NCBI GenBank assembly: GCA_032718865.1
Contig: JALUTQ010000045.1
Location: 310,001-374,000 of the forward strand
Source of the DNA: Tilletia caries
Taxonomy: Eukaryota; Basidiomycota; Exobasidiomycetes; Tilletiales; Tilletiaceae
Length of the DNA stretch: 64,000 bases
Direction of reading: 5' to 3'
Part shown: in pieces, positions 51,852 through 63,188 of the stretch
How the letters are laid out: each line of letters starts with the position of its first letter
Position numbering within the stretch: position 1 is the first letter of the stretch
Program-made: the position numbers and the translations under genes
Notes under the pieces: generated by a model
Database searches by the model: none
Seen by the model: only the letters and a program-made list of their open reading frames with translations
What the model was told of the DNA's origin: nothing

Positions 51852-52544
51852 TGACGAAGAATTCCAGACGGTTCTTCTCCCACCCATCGGACCACCGCTC
51901 CGCTCCCTCAAACAGTGTTCCTGCCCTCCCAAAGATTCTCACATTTGCTTCCCCAATCTCAAGACTTTTGTGTCACAGCTTTTGAACGTCTGAAGTCGGC
52001 GTGTTCTCGCTCGGGACAGGAATGATGATACTGGAGAGCGAGGAAAGGGGCGAATGGCGTTCCATTTCAACACTAACCTCAGGCCTCAATACTGTCTCGG
52101 TGGGGACTTTGCCCTGCTATACATCCATCCCGTTCCTGCTACTGACATTTGCTCGAGAGGTCTGCTTTGATCTTGATCACCCGAGCTCGCTTCATCTCTG
52201 TCTGTCCAGTCGAGTCCAGTTCCTCTCCTCGCCAATAACCTGAATCACACGATCAAGACCATACAGCTCGGCCATCGTGAGGAGCAACTCAGCCACAGCG
52301 GAGTACCAGGAGGCTCAGACTCGAGCAATGCCAAGGTCCCTAACTCCTCACCATTGTGGGATACAGATGGACGTCGTATCAAGCTCAAGAAGATCGGCTG
52401 GATCGAGTCCGAGGCCCGAGGGCAGGGAGCGTGGGTGAGAGGCTGCCGATCGGTTGACGCGCAAGGGACCGGTTGATGGTGAGTTCAGAGGCGCATTTCG
52501 AAGAGCTCAACGTGACGGTAAAGATGTTGACCTTCGATATAGCC
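51852..52544. other. spacer
   Basis: About 690 bp after the NADAR gene. The first 150 bp (51,885-52,010) are again similar to the end of the decayed copy (53,880-53,990). No intact ORF and no named feature in the rest. Confidence 0.4.
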
Positions 52545-53965
52545 CAAACGTCGGTCGAAACCCGTCGAACAGCCTGAGGAGGCTGGGGACCCGTCCGAGC
52601 TGAGTTCGCCAGCAGCCAGCTGTCTCATCCTCAGCGACGAAAAGCAGACAGCACCGGCGTCGAGTGCTACCAACGACCACTCTCACTCGGCCGCCATACT
52701 GTTCCTCACAAAGCGACGAATTTCGATGCGCCCGAGTCACCGTCTGCTACCGTCCCTGTCGAGGGAGACTGATCCCAGATTGCACCACGACGGGCCGTTT
52801 CGCATTCTTCGCAGGCGTCCAAATCCTGAGTGTCGCTGAGTGACTGCTGCGTCGCCTGCCCGCCGGTCTCTTATTCAGCCGAATCAGGTCCCGCCCGAGT
52901 CGACCAGGGAGTCGGGCTGGAGCTCCTCGTCTCTTGCCCTCGCCGGAAGCCGTGCAGATTGAGGTACCGGAAGACTTCAAGCATCGGCGGTCGTAGAGCG
53001 TGCTTGGCAAATTCTACCGACGGAGCGAACGGAGAAGGAGGACGGGAAATGACTGGTCGCATTCGTTGTTGTGGGGGCCGAGCGCAACAGCAAGTCAGTT
53101 GTCAAGATCCAAGGCGCCATGATGTGCAACTCGCAAGGGTCGTCTCGAAGGGTCGAGGACGGGGGGCAATAGCATCAACAGTTACGTGTACAAAGCTCGC
53201 TCTTGTCGACTCACTGACTTCTGATATTCTGATGTAACTTTACTCATCTCGTCCACGCAATCGGTCAACAATCAACAAGTGAGTACGATTATCTTGTACC
53301 TTTCAGATCCACCTCTCGGCCTCACCGACTACTGGGTGAACGCACGAGCGAGCAAGAGAAAGGTGGCTGTACCCGAAGCCCAAAGTCTGAAGCACAGTTT
53401 GACAATTTCTTTTCACACTCCAGATTCGAAAGACTCGACTCCACAACGGAATGTTCCGTTCTCAGAGCATGATCGTTCCGTCGGCTGCGGCGGCTGTGCC
53501 CAAGTTGGACGGATACGAAGGACGGAGGCAAGCAAGCTCGAAGTTCGAGGAAGGGTGCTGAAGGATGACGAAGATACATGGGTGCACTTCGTTCGCGACG
53601 AATTGAAGCACATTCCGGGGCGTGGTAAGGCCACTGACCCAGAACGTATCGATACGAAAGCGTAATTGTCCTCCGAAACTTTGAAGGCGAAGACGACGGG
53701 CGGCACGGACGTCTGCATCCACGGGATTCAGCTCGATCTGCTGGTAGCTTATACAGTAATGGCGACATAAAGTCTGCCGTCCGAATTGGCTACGCTTCCC
53801 GAGCAACCAGACTACCGCTTGTTCGTGACAACGTCACCGTGGGAAACTTCTTCTCCCCCTCCCTCCCACTGCGCCACCGCTCCTCCCTTCCAAAAGATCC
53901 CCGCCTTTGTTTCCCAAGACTTGAAATATGTCTCACAGCTTTCGAACGTCTGAAGCGAGTACATA
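52545..53965 (+). pseudogene. decayed duplicate of the kinase 3' end and NADAR C-terminal region
   Basis: Two adjacent stretches are degraded copies of sequence to the left, in the same order. The first (about 52,545-53,100) resembles the kinase tail at 49,500-50,100; shared blocks include AATCAGGTCCCGCCCGAGTC and AAGCATCGGCGGTCG. The second (about 53,570-53,965) resembles the NADAR gene's last exon at 51,570-52,000; shared blocks include GTCCTCCGAAA..TGAAGGCGA and CACAGCTTT(T/C)GAACGTCTGAAG. Stops and frame breaks are frequent, and the NADAR domain itself is missing between them. A 128-codon frame at 53,279-53,665 is a remnant. Confidence 0.7.
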
Positions 53966-54406
53966 CACTCGCTTGATAAGTAACGTTCATATCGGACAGC
54001 GGGTTCAGGAACGAAATGCGTTACATACCTTTCAGCACGAGCTCTGGTTTTTCCATCGTTTCGGCAAAAGCATCGCATTCGGCGTCCTCCATTTCGCTGC
54101 TGCTGCTAACGATGCTCCCGAGGTCTGTATTGATCTTCCCCAGCCGCACTTGTTGAGTCTCTGTATCTGTAATCACCTCTGTTGTTGTTTTCCTCGCCTG
54201 GTCGACCTTGATCACTAGCTGGCGGCCTTCTAGATGCATGTGCAATACTTCAGTGGAGAGAAAAGGAGGAAGAGAGATGATAACTAGCGAGTATGGAGGT
54301 CGACCACGATGATTGCCGTTGAAGTGTGAGAGGGATAATGAGAGAAGGAAGGATAAGTACCTCGGATACACATGGGAGGCAGACCGAGGGAAAAGAGCTT
54401 CCTTCC
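53966..54406. other. spacer
   Basis: About 440 bp between the decayed duplicate and the 3' end of the membrane-protein gene. Only short, unremarkable frames. Confidence 0.4.
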
Positions 54407-56716
54407 TTACTCAAGCTGCGAAGCTGAACAGCTCCCATCCACAGACCTAGCACCAGTGCTAGGACCATGCTCGGTCAAGTCTCGCAGGAACGATGTCCTG
54501 TGTTGCGGACTAGGTCCACCGGACTTGCTGCCGCGAGAACATAGGCCGTGTGGGATCGGAACAACCGGAGCGAAGCTCTTTTTGCGCTTCATGTTGCCGC
54601 TCGCCTTTTCCTGGTCCTCCTTGCTCTCCCCACTCCTTTCCGCTGACCCCAAGCTCGTCCCCGCTTCGCTTTCCGGTGCCAATTGCCCCTGGTGCAGGCT
54701 CTGGGATATGAGCGGCAGTGGAAAGGCCTCCTTACACTCCACCCGAACATCAACATCGACTCCAACGAGGACGTTCATCTGAGTCGAGCAGGACCCCACC
54801 ACCGCCCCGGCCGAGTGTGGGGGTTCATCGTCACACGGTCCGCGTTCCCTGACGTTGGCACCAGTAGTGTCGAGCTGCGACAAACTCTGAGCTTCTCGCA
54901 GTCGCTTTACGAACAGCTTGTTCCGGGCTCCATAATGCTGTGGCGTTTCCGGTGCTGCTGCGGGAGAGACCGAGAAGGTGACGCGAGGGATAGAAGGAAG
55001 AGATGCGACGTCTGCTGAAGGTGGTGCCCGCTGAAGCTGACGACGGTGCAATACGCTCGGTGGAGTGCAGATCGGCGACAGTTGGCTAGATTCCAGAACC
55101 GTCTTCATGACGTGGTCATCGCCTGTTGAGCTACTTTGTGCTTGCGCTGGAACCTCGATCCCTCCGCCGCCATGATGTGGGTGAAACCTGTTGTAGGGAT
55201 CATTTTCGTGAGTAAGAATCACTGTTACCGACTTGTTGCTGAAGTAGTCGGAGAAAGGCGGCGTGAGATCTTGGATCTCGCGGGACATCGCACCCGGCAG
55301 GTATCGCTCCTCGCCAATGCTCCCTTCGAACCGATGACTTCCGGAACTGTCGCCTTGCGTCGCTGTCGATCTATCGTTCATCTTGAAAGCAAGTCTGTTC
55401 CGCGCCTGTTGGTCCAGAATGTCGCCGTTGACAACCTGTCGTATTTCCAGGACATGTCAGGAGGCCAGATCATAATGGACACAGATGCTACACATACCTT
55501 CTTGACGACTTGCTCTTCGTGTGGCAGCATTGTCAGGCCCGATTCGAAGATCGCTGCGTACGCTCGCGAGGCGAGAATTACATGCAGCAAGTTGTCCAGC
55601 GGTACCAACTCGAAAATGGCGACGTAGTTTTTTACACACAAGAGCACGATGGAGGACACCGTCGGGATGATTGACAGCGCACTGAAGACCTGGCCGAAGC
55701 AAGATGGTAAGAGAGTCAGTAAGGGAAGATGACATGTAGATAGTGTGAGTTTTTTGTGGCTGTACATCATACAACTCACCCAGGCGTCCCGTACGACAAC
55801 ATGGAGCAGACGAAGGTGGCTCCTCTTGGAGACGTTGCACAGCTTGAAAAGCGTCAGCACTGACGTCGTAACATCGAATGCGATCGAGGCGAGACATGGC
55901 CACCTGCCGGGAATGGGGATGAAGACCGGAATGTCGAGGTCCAGAGAGAAAGGTCAGAGTTCTGTTGTTGACCTAGGTGATCATGCCGGTATGAAGGAGA
56001 CATTAAGCTCACAGAAATGTGCTTTGCATGTGAGTTGTCGGCTGACATCTCCAACCGAAAAGATCGGAGTGTATTGCCTCGAATTCGACCATCTGCGCGT
56101 GAAACATGCAAAGTACGACGAAAAGGAGCCAGAATGCGGACATGGGGATTACCACTCGCAAGGAATAGTTCCAAGCTGGCGAGGCGGCATGATCAAGACA
56201 GCGCAGTGAGCGAGGGTCAGCTTGAAGATGCTTCGCCGATCATAAAGAGCCGAGAGGTAGCCTCGTTTGCGCCTGAACTCACCTGCCATTGCCCTCAACA
56301 GAAATATGAGTCGACTCCCGGTGTCTCCGACCGTCGTAAAAACGTTTGTAGCTCTCCAGACGGCAGTACAGTTTATTTGGCTGAAGCCTTGCTTGGAAAG
56401 GAGGACGGCCATGACAGAGACGGTGAGGCAGACTCGGATGGTGATGAAGATGACTCCTTGGACTCGTAGTGGACGTTTTCCCGTGATGAGCTTGTAGTCG
56501 AGGGAGATCGTGTTGAGATATTCCTTCAGGGGCGATATCAAGAGCAGAGGCGTCAGCCAAGAACGTAAGGAGGAAGACCAGCATTCGCAAGATATTCACC
56601 CAAATCCAAATGCCGATCTGGATCGAAAACAACGCCATTTCGAGCTGGTAGTTTACGCTTGCCTTCGTTTGGAAGCTCTTTGGCCCACCAAGCCCGAGGG
56701 CGGTAGGGTCTGACAT
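54407..56716 (-). CDS. multi-pass membrane protein of unknown function
   Basis: Exons 56716-56600, 56523-56283, 56175-56013, 55903-55780, 55689-55498, 55435-54407 (621 aa); phases agree throughout. The N-terminal 280 residues hold about seven hydrophobic segments, e.g. MALFSIQIGIWIW, VIFITIRVCLTVSVMAVLL, VVIPMSAFWLLFVVLCMF, DVTTSVLTLFKL and FSALSIIPTVSSIVLLCV. A motif LDYKLITGKRPLR follows the first span. This layout recalls uncharacterised 7-span proteins common in basidiomycetes. The cytosolic tail (about 340 residues) is Ser/Pro-rich and probably disordered. A paralogue lies at the right edge of the window (63,189 onward). Function unknown. Confidence 0.7.
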
Positions 56717-57025
56717 GACCAGGTCGTGATTCAGGACAATATGAAGCTTCGCGGTTGGGAACGATGTAGAAGGTGTGAATCAGTCGAGAAAGGGATCGAA
56801 GAGGGTTGAGGCGTTGAGGGAGAGAAGATCAAAGGAGGGGAGGCAACTGTTCAGCTTTGACCGCGAGAGCGATGTAAGATGTTGGCGGAGAGGAAGAAAA
56901 TCCATCGTCCATTGTTGACTCAATTGTACCGTATGTCTCTATGTCTCTGTGTGAGGACATGTGAACAGCATTGAAGTGACGCCGGCGTCCGGGCGGAAGG
57001 GTGAGTTGAGTTCTCATATCAAAAT
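56717..57025. promoter_or_regulatory. upstream region of the membrane-protein gene
   Basis: About 309 bp between the start codon and the Copia-2 target duplicate (AAAAT, 57021-57025). Presumed promoter; no TATA box or named site was identified. Confidence 0.35.
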
Positions 57026-57356
57026 TGTCGTAGTTCTAGACGAACAGGTACGACTCCTGTTGGCTACTCACCGATGAAGGTGGAAGGCCAGAGGTTGTGC
57101 GAAGTCAAGCAGTAAATGAAGATGAAGGTATGAAAGGACAAGTGATGTATTCGAGGGGGAAAGGACGAGACAACGAGAGTGAGAGTATATGTACTCCAAG
57201 GAGACGAACGATAGGGGCTATTGGGAAGTAGATGCTTGTGAAGGAGAGATGAATTGTCCGATGGCTCGAATCGAGGAAAAAGAGGTAGGTGCTGAGACTG
57301 ATGTGGTAGAGAAGGTGAAGCGAAGGGAACGAGCGATCATGTTCCATTTCATGACA
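57026..57356 (-). repeat. Copia-2 3' LTR (331 bp)
   Basis: Plus-strand left copy; preceded by AAAAT. Differs from the other LTR by two G in a homopolymer near 57,147. Confidence 0.95.
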
Positions 57357-57385
57357 CTCCCACCCATGATCGACGAAGTGACCGA

Positions 57386-60300
57386 TCAGGTTGAGGTGCT
57401 GGGATGATGGATAATGCCGATGGTGTTACGATGCTGATGGAAGGTGATAGGAGGGAGGGACTTGGTGAACATATCCGATGGATTGTCTCGTGTGTTGATG
57501 TACTTGATGTTGATGAAGCCACGCTCTTGTTGCTCCCTGGTAGACAAGTACTTGCGCTCCATATGGCGGGTAAGACCATTGCTGACTGGGTTCGAGATGA
57601 TGTGAATTGCAGGCTGGTTGTCGCAGTAGATGACCGATGGTTGTCCTTCGCCATCGACGCGGAAGCCAAGGTCCTCGAAGAAGCGGCGAATAGCCATGAC
57701 TTCACGAGAGGTCTGCCACACAGCGATCAACTCCGCCTGGGCCGTTGAGTCTGCGACCAGGGTCTGCAGCTTCGATCCCCAAGCCACTGTCGCACCATAA
57801 ACCGACACACACCACCCCGAAGTCGACTTGGCTGAGTGATCGCCGCCAAAGTCGGAGTCGGAATAGGCGACGACATCGTCCTGCGAGTGAGCGGCGATGC
57901 GAAGCTTCATGTCGATGGTGCCAGCCAGGTACCGAAAAGCGCGTTTCATGCAGGCAATGTGAATTGGACCAGGGTTTTTTGCGTGCCGTGAAAGGTAGGC
58001 AACGAAGTGCATCAAATCCGGCCGCGAAGCCTGAGCGAGCCAATTGAGGTAACCGAGCTCCGCCTGAAAGAGTTTCTGCTGGGCCTCTGTCGACTGGCCA
58101 TCATAGGGAACGAGTCGCTGCTTCGGATCGAGAGGTGTGGGAGCTGGATTGAGGTCCTTGTACCCCAGACGGTCGAGCGTCGCGCGAATGTAGGATGCCT
58201 GAGAGATGAGGAATGATCGACCATCGACGCTGCGCTCGATCTTCATGCCAAGAAATTGACCGATCGTTCCCTGATCCTTCATCCGAAACCGCTTGGCGAG
58301 CTCCGCCTTGAAACCCACAATTTCCTTCTCATCCTTCCCAAACACCAACACATCGTCCACATAGACGGCCACCACGATTGCCTCCGTGCCTGAGCCATAA
58401 ATGAAAATAGCTTGATCGGCGATGGACTGTTGGAAACCCAAGGCGAGGAGAGCAGAGCGAAGGGTGAAGAACCACTCGCGACCTGACTGCTTCAGGCCGT
58501 AGATGGCTCGTATAAGTCGACACGCCAGATGCTCTTGACCAGGGACTTCAAAGGCGGGGGGGCTGCCTCATGTAGACTGTGTCTTTGAGGAATCCGTAGA
58601 GGTAGGCGGTGACTACGTCGAGTTGGTGGACGTGCCAACCGAGGTAGGCGGCCAGGGCGAGCAAGGTTCGAATTGTCACAAAACGAGTCACCGGCGAGTA
58701 AGTCTCGTGAAAGTCGACCCCGGGGACTTGACTAAATCCCTGGGCAACCAAACGAGCCTTGTACCTCGCTACACAGCCATCCGTGTCGAGTTTGAGCTTG
58801 AAGACCCAACGCGAACCGACTAGATCCCGATCTGCGGGCAGTTCCTCCAATACCCATGTGCCCATCTCCGTATGGGATGCGATCTCCTCCTTCATTGCCT
58901 CAAGCCACAATCCCCAATCCGTTCTGCGCATAGCATCCTTGAGCGTGTTTGGTTCCAGCTCGATGCCGTCGGCGGACAACAGCGCACGGAACGCAGACGC
59001 AAACGAGTCGTGCATTGAGAGAACAGCCATATTCGCCTGCCGCTGCTCCCGCCCATCTTGCAGTCGACGAACGTGCAGTCGAGTCTGGTATGAGATGGTG
59101 GGCTGAGGGCGAGCACGAGCGTTTGAGCGAGCAGGAGGTTGAGGTTGCTGTTGTTGTGGAGCTGCAGGAGGAGGAATCTCGGCGCGAGCGGGCGCCACTG
59201 GAGCAGGCAAAGGAGCCTCGGAAGCCGCCGGTTCAGGCGCTACTCCCACCGGTGCTGCTGGGGGAGGAGGAGGTGCAGGAATCGGCTCGTCACCGTCATC
59301 CAGAAGCTCAACTGTTGCTGGTGGGTGAGGTGAGGGCGCAGGAGGACGAGGGCCAATCACGACGATGCGAGGACGCCTAGCAGCTGAGTGAGGAGCTGGG
59401 GGTTGATCGGCGTGAGAGGAGGGAGAATCGAGAGTGCTGAAGTCGTATCCCTTGTGCTCGTGGAAGTCGACAAACTTGGTGACCTTGACCTCGCCGGTAT
59501 CGGGGAAGTGAATCCGATAACCTTTGTGGTAATTGTCGTAACCAATAAACACTCCCACCCTTCCCCGAGCCGCAAGGGAATGCGCACGCTCACGATCGCT
59601 CAACATGGCGAACGCGAGGCACCCGAAGACGCGAAGATTGCCAAGCTGAGGCTGCGTCCCGTGCCACAGCTCGTAGGGGGGGTCTTGCCGTCCAAAGCTG
59701 AGCTGGGACACCGATTGCGAATGTATGCCGCCGTGCTGGCAGCCTCTGCCCAGTACTCTAAGGGAATGTTGCGCCCATGAAGGAGGGGGGGCGCATGACG
59801 TTCTTGATGAGGCCGACGTAGCGTTCGGCAACACCGTTCTGTTGAGAGGTATAGGCGCATGATTTTTCGTGACGGGCACCAAGCAGAGCTGCTTTGATCG
59901 CCGCGTTGTTGAACTCGCCGCCTCCGTCGGTCCGTAGGCACCCGATGGGGCCTTTGAACGGGACCACTTCATCGCGCCAGGCGATGAACTTCGCGACAAA
60001 ATCAGACTTGCGCGCGAGGGGGATGACCCACACCATCCTGGTGTAGTCATCAACGAGAACCGCCAAATACTCCGCTCCCCCAACGACTTGACGATGACTC
60101 GGCCGGTGAGATCGCCGTGCACGAGCTCCAGAGCTCGCGTCGTCTTCGTCGTGGAGGTCGGGAAGGGGGTTCTTTTTGATGTTGGTGAGGGAGCACGTCT
60201 CGCACCTGCAGATCGTTGACTGATCCGCGCGTCGCAGCCACAACGGCTCCGGGAGACCAACACTGTTCTGGGCAAGGACCGGGAGCGTCGAGCTACCCGC

Positions 60301-62201
60301 GTGGCCCAGGCGTTCGTGCCAAAGGCGCCACATCGTCACAAACCGATCCAAACGGTCACCTGCGAGAGGAGGGGCCAGTTCCTCGTTATCAGGTGCACCA
60401 CTGCGCTCTTCATCGTCGTCTAAGACGAAGAAGGCGGAAACATCCGTACCAGTCATCACCGTGATGACGTACGCCTGGGACTGCCATGACCAGATCGCAC
60501 AGACTTTGAAGCTGCGCTGGAATGGGTCCGTAATGGTTGCTTCGAAGTGTTCATCGAAGTGAACTCGAAGATGGTCTTGATTCAACTTGAACACGGAAAT
60601 GAGGTTGTACCGTAGTTCTGGAATCAAGAGGACGTCGAACAGCACAAGTTCACCAGGAACATTGCCATCTTGTCCGACCGTATGTAAAACGACCGTGCCG
60701 CGCCCGCGGGCAAGGATTCGTTTGCCGTCAGCCAGGACGACCGCAGTCGTGGAGGGCTCTATGGCGGCGAAGCAGGAAGCGTTGGGCGTCATGTGTGCGC
60801 TGGCGCCCGAGTCGAGGATCCAAGCAGCGCTCGCAGAGGGAGTAGGGGCGCCCTTCATCAGGGATTGCACCATCAAAAGGGCGTCCTCATCCTAATACGG
60901 GCGAGAAGAGCTGCCCGGGGGGGTAGAATTGCTGACCACCGGGAACCCAACCCTCGGGAGCGTGCTCGCTGATGCGACTGGCCAGACTGGGAATCTGGTA
61001 ACCGTATCCCATCGGTGGAACCCCCAAAGCGAGGGTACCATGCGTCCCAGGGCGAGCAGCGAGAGACGACTCAATGGCGGCGAGGCGAGCATGTACCGCC
61101 TCTATAGCGCCGTGCTCCTGCGTCTTTGCCTTTTTGCTCTTGAGCCACACGACTGTCTGGGTGTGGTGGCTGGCCGTTTTTCTTCGCCTTGCAGTGCTGA
61201 ATGAGATGACCGACTTTCTTGCAGTGGTAACACGTCGCACCCGTGCGCGAAGCACCAGCGCCTTTACGACGATTCTTCGCCGCGGACTGCTGTGAAGTCT
61301 CAGCGGCAGAGGACAACGCCTGAGAGACGATGAGCGCCATAGCACCGGCGGGAGGCGCTTGTCCCGTCACTGTCGCTGCCGCTATATGAAGCGACTCTTC
61401 AGCGGCAAAGGTTGCGATGACGTCCTCAAAGGTGAGAACCTCGGGTCTCCAGCTGGCCGACAAGGAGGCGCGTATAGCGTCGAAGCGAGACCCCAGGAAA
61501 ACACGCAGAACGATCCCGACCTTGCGAACCTGAGACACGGGCTCCCCTCCGGACATGAACACTTGATTGAAGAGGAGTTCAAGGTCCTGAGAGACCTGAG
61601 TCACGGTCTTGTCTCCGAGAGTGTAGGTCGTGAGTTCGTGTTCCGCCGTCTGCATAGTCGCCACATCTTGTCCAGCGTACTTCTTGGAGAGGGCAAGCCA
61701 GATGCCTTGTCCGTCGCTTCCGTCGGCACCGACGAATTTCGTTACGTCGCTCTTTGTCTTCTCGTCAAGCGATTGAATGAGGAGACTGCCGGCCGTGGTC
61801 AAGTCCGAAGAACGATACGCCGTTGCATCGTCAACGGAGGCGAGTTCATCGGCTTTGTCTGGGTTGGCGAAGATGCGCCGATAGCAGTCGACGGAGGTCG
61901 CAGGGTGGCCATGAATGAGGTACCAAAGTCGACCGTCATTGTGAGGCTGAAGGAGGGCGGCCATATCCGTGCGCCACGAGATCCAGTTGCGCTTTCCCTC
62001 AAGGAGAGCAATCGTCGCCTTGGTGCTTGCACCTTTAGGCTTGGCAGGGGGAACGCTGAGCACGCACAAGGCGAGCCAGCACAGCGTCGTACGTCAAGGA
62101 GGATCCCAAAATCCGGATGCCGATGCCATCTTGAGGCCCGAAAATCGGCGGGGGGGAAGGAACGCTTTGTCTTGGCCTTGAGTGCCAGCGGTGGTAGACA
62201 T
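57386..62201 (-). pseudogene. Copia-2 gag-pol, broken at homopolymer runs
   Basis: Gag ATG at 62201 (MSTTAGTQGQDKAFLPP), then gag with IALLEGKRNWISW and zinc knuckle CYHCKKVGHLIQHC. The gag-pol junction has TAT-TAG-GAT after CGCCCG at about 60,892-60,900. Pol carries protease (WILDSGASAHMTP), integrase (HERLGHAG; RTDGGGEF; QNGVAERYVG), a Pro/Ala/Gln-rich spacer, RT (LDVVTAYLYG; YVDDVLVFGK) and RNase H (DSDFGGDHSAKSTSGW; ADSTAQAELIA), ending at 57,386. Frame changes occur at G7/C7 runs near 62,147-62,153, 60,918-60,924, 59,785-59,791, 59,678-59,684 and 58,553-58,559. No domain is missing between breaks. Confidence 0.88.
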
Positions 62202-62407
62202 AATGTTGACTGTCTACATTTGTTAAGGAGAGTGAACCACCAGGGTTGTAGTCGTTAGAGGCGTGAGGTATCGTGAAGACGTGAAGGGTGATCAGCCCAA
62301 GAGAGAAGGCGCCAGAAAAAGAGGAAGAGGGTACGATAAAAAAGGGAGTAACTTGTAAGTACTAAGTTGCTATGCCCTCGCACAGTCGGAGCATTGGGCT
62401 CATAACC

Positions 62408-62740
62408 TGTCGTAGTTCTAGACGAACAGGTACGACTCCTGTTGGCTACTCACCGATGAAGGTGGAAGGCCAGAGGTTGTGCGAAGTCAAGCAGTAAATG
62501 AAGATGAAGGTATGAAAGGACAAGTGATGTATTCGAGGGGGGGAAAGGACGAGACAACGAGAGTGAGAGTATATGTACTCCAAGGAGACGAACGATAGGG
62601 GCTATTGGGAAGTAGATGCTTGTGAAGGAGAGATGAATTGTCCGATGGCTCGAATCGAGGAAAAAGAGGTAGGTGCTGAGACTGATGTGGTAGAGAAGGT
62701 GAAGCGAAGGGAACGAGCGATCATGTTCCATTTCATGACA
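62408..62740 (-). repeat. Copia-2 5' LTR (333 bp)
   Basis: Plus-strand right copy; followed by AAAAT at 62741-62745. The primer-binding block GGGCTCATAACC (plus strand) ends at 62407. Confidence 0.95.
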
Positions 62741-63188
62741 AAAATGAGAGGAGAATATGCGACGTTGCGCCTTTCAGCGTTGGCAGCCCCAATTGAGACG
62801 TTTTTCACCCTGATCCCATCCTCATACTCGGACACTTGGGAACTACGAGCTGGGCCTTCGTCTCAGCAAAGAACAATCCACCCAGCTCCGATTAAGATGG
62901 AGTTCCGTGCCTCGACGTGGAAAAACACATTCCTCCATCTTCTTCTTTTCTCACAGCAATACATATTCCGGACGAGTAGGAAGACGTACGTGATTGCGTA
63001 GTAGAGGCACTTCTGATGTCAGTAAACGACGTCCACGCGTCCACGCGAAGGGTTTTCAGGCTCACTATCGCGGGCTTGTGAAGCTAGGCGACTCGGAGCG
63101 CCACTACACGTCGAAAAAGGTGAAAGGGGGTCGGGTTGGGTAAGAGATTGTATTGTTTGCTTGAGGATCAAGCTGATTGTGGCGCCCT
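62741..63188. other. spacer between Copia-2 and the second membrane-protein gene
   Basis: About 448 bp, downstream of the paralogue's stop codon. Only short frames with no resemblance to known proteins; a CGTCCACGCGTCCACGCG direct repeat lies near 63,029-63,046. Confidence 0.4.

Larger units (their letters stand above)
57026..62740 (-). mobile_element. Ty1/copia LTR retrotransposon (Copia-2)
   Basis: 5,715 bp. LTRs 57026-57356 (331 bp) and 62408-62740 (333 bp) begin TGTCG/TGTCA-type and end TGACA-type; the length difference is two G in a G-run. Target duplication AAAAT at 57021-57025 and 62741-62745. On the minus strand a purine tract GGGTGGGAG abuts the 3' LTR, the same as in Copia-1, and GGTTATGAGCCC abuts the 5' LTR. 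It is a related but distinct family from Copia-1: proteins align throughout but with clear divergence, and the LTRs differ. Confidence 0.95.

Noticed and set aside
58548..60275. Single 575-codon ORF taken as a separate gene
   Set aside because: It starts in an out-of-frame stretch of integrase and becomes the Copia-2 pol frame only after a homopolymer break; it is part of the broken pol.
22863..62740. Repeat-induced point mutation (RIP) signature
   Set aside because: LTR pairs differ by about one base and frames are broken at homopolymers, not by clustered C-to-T changes.
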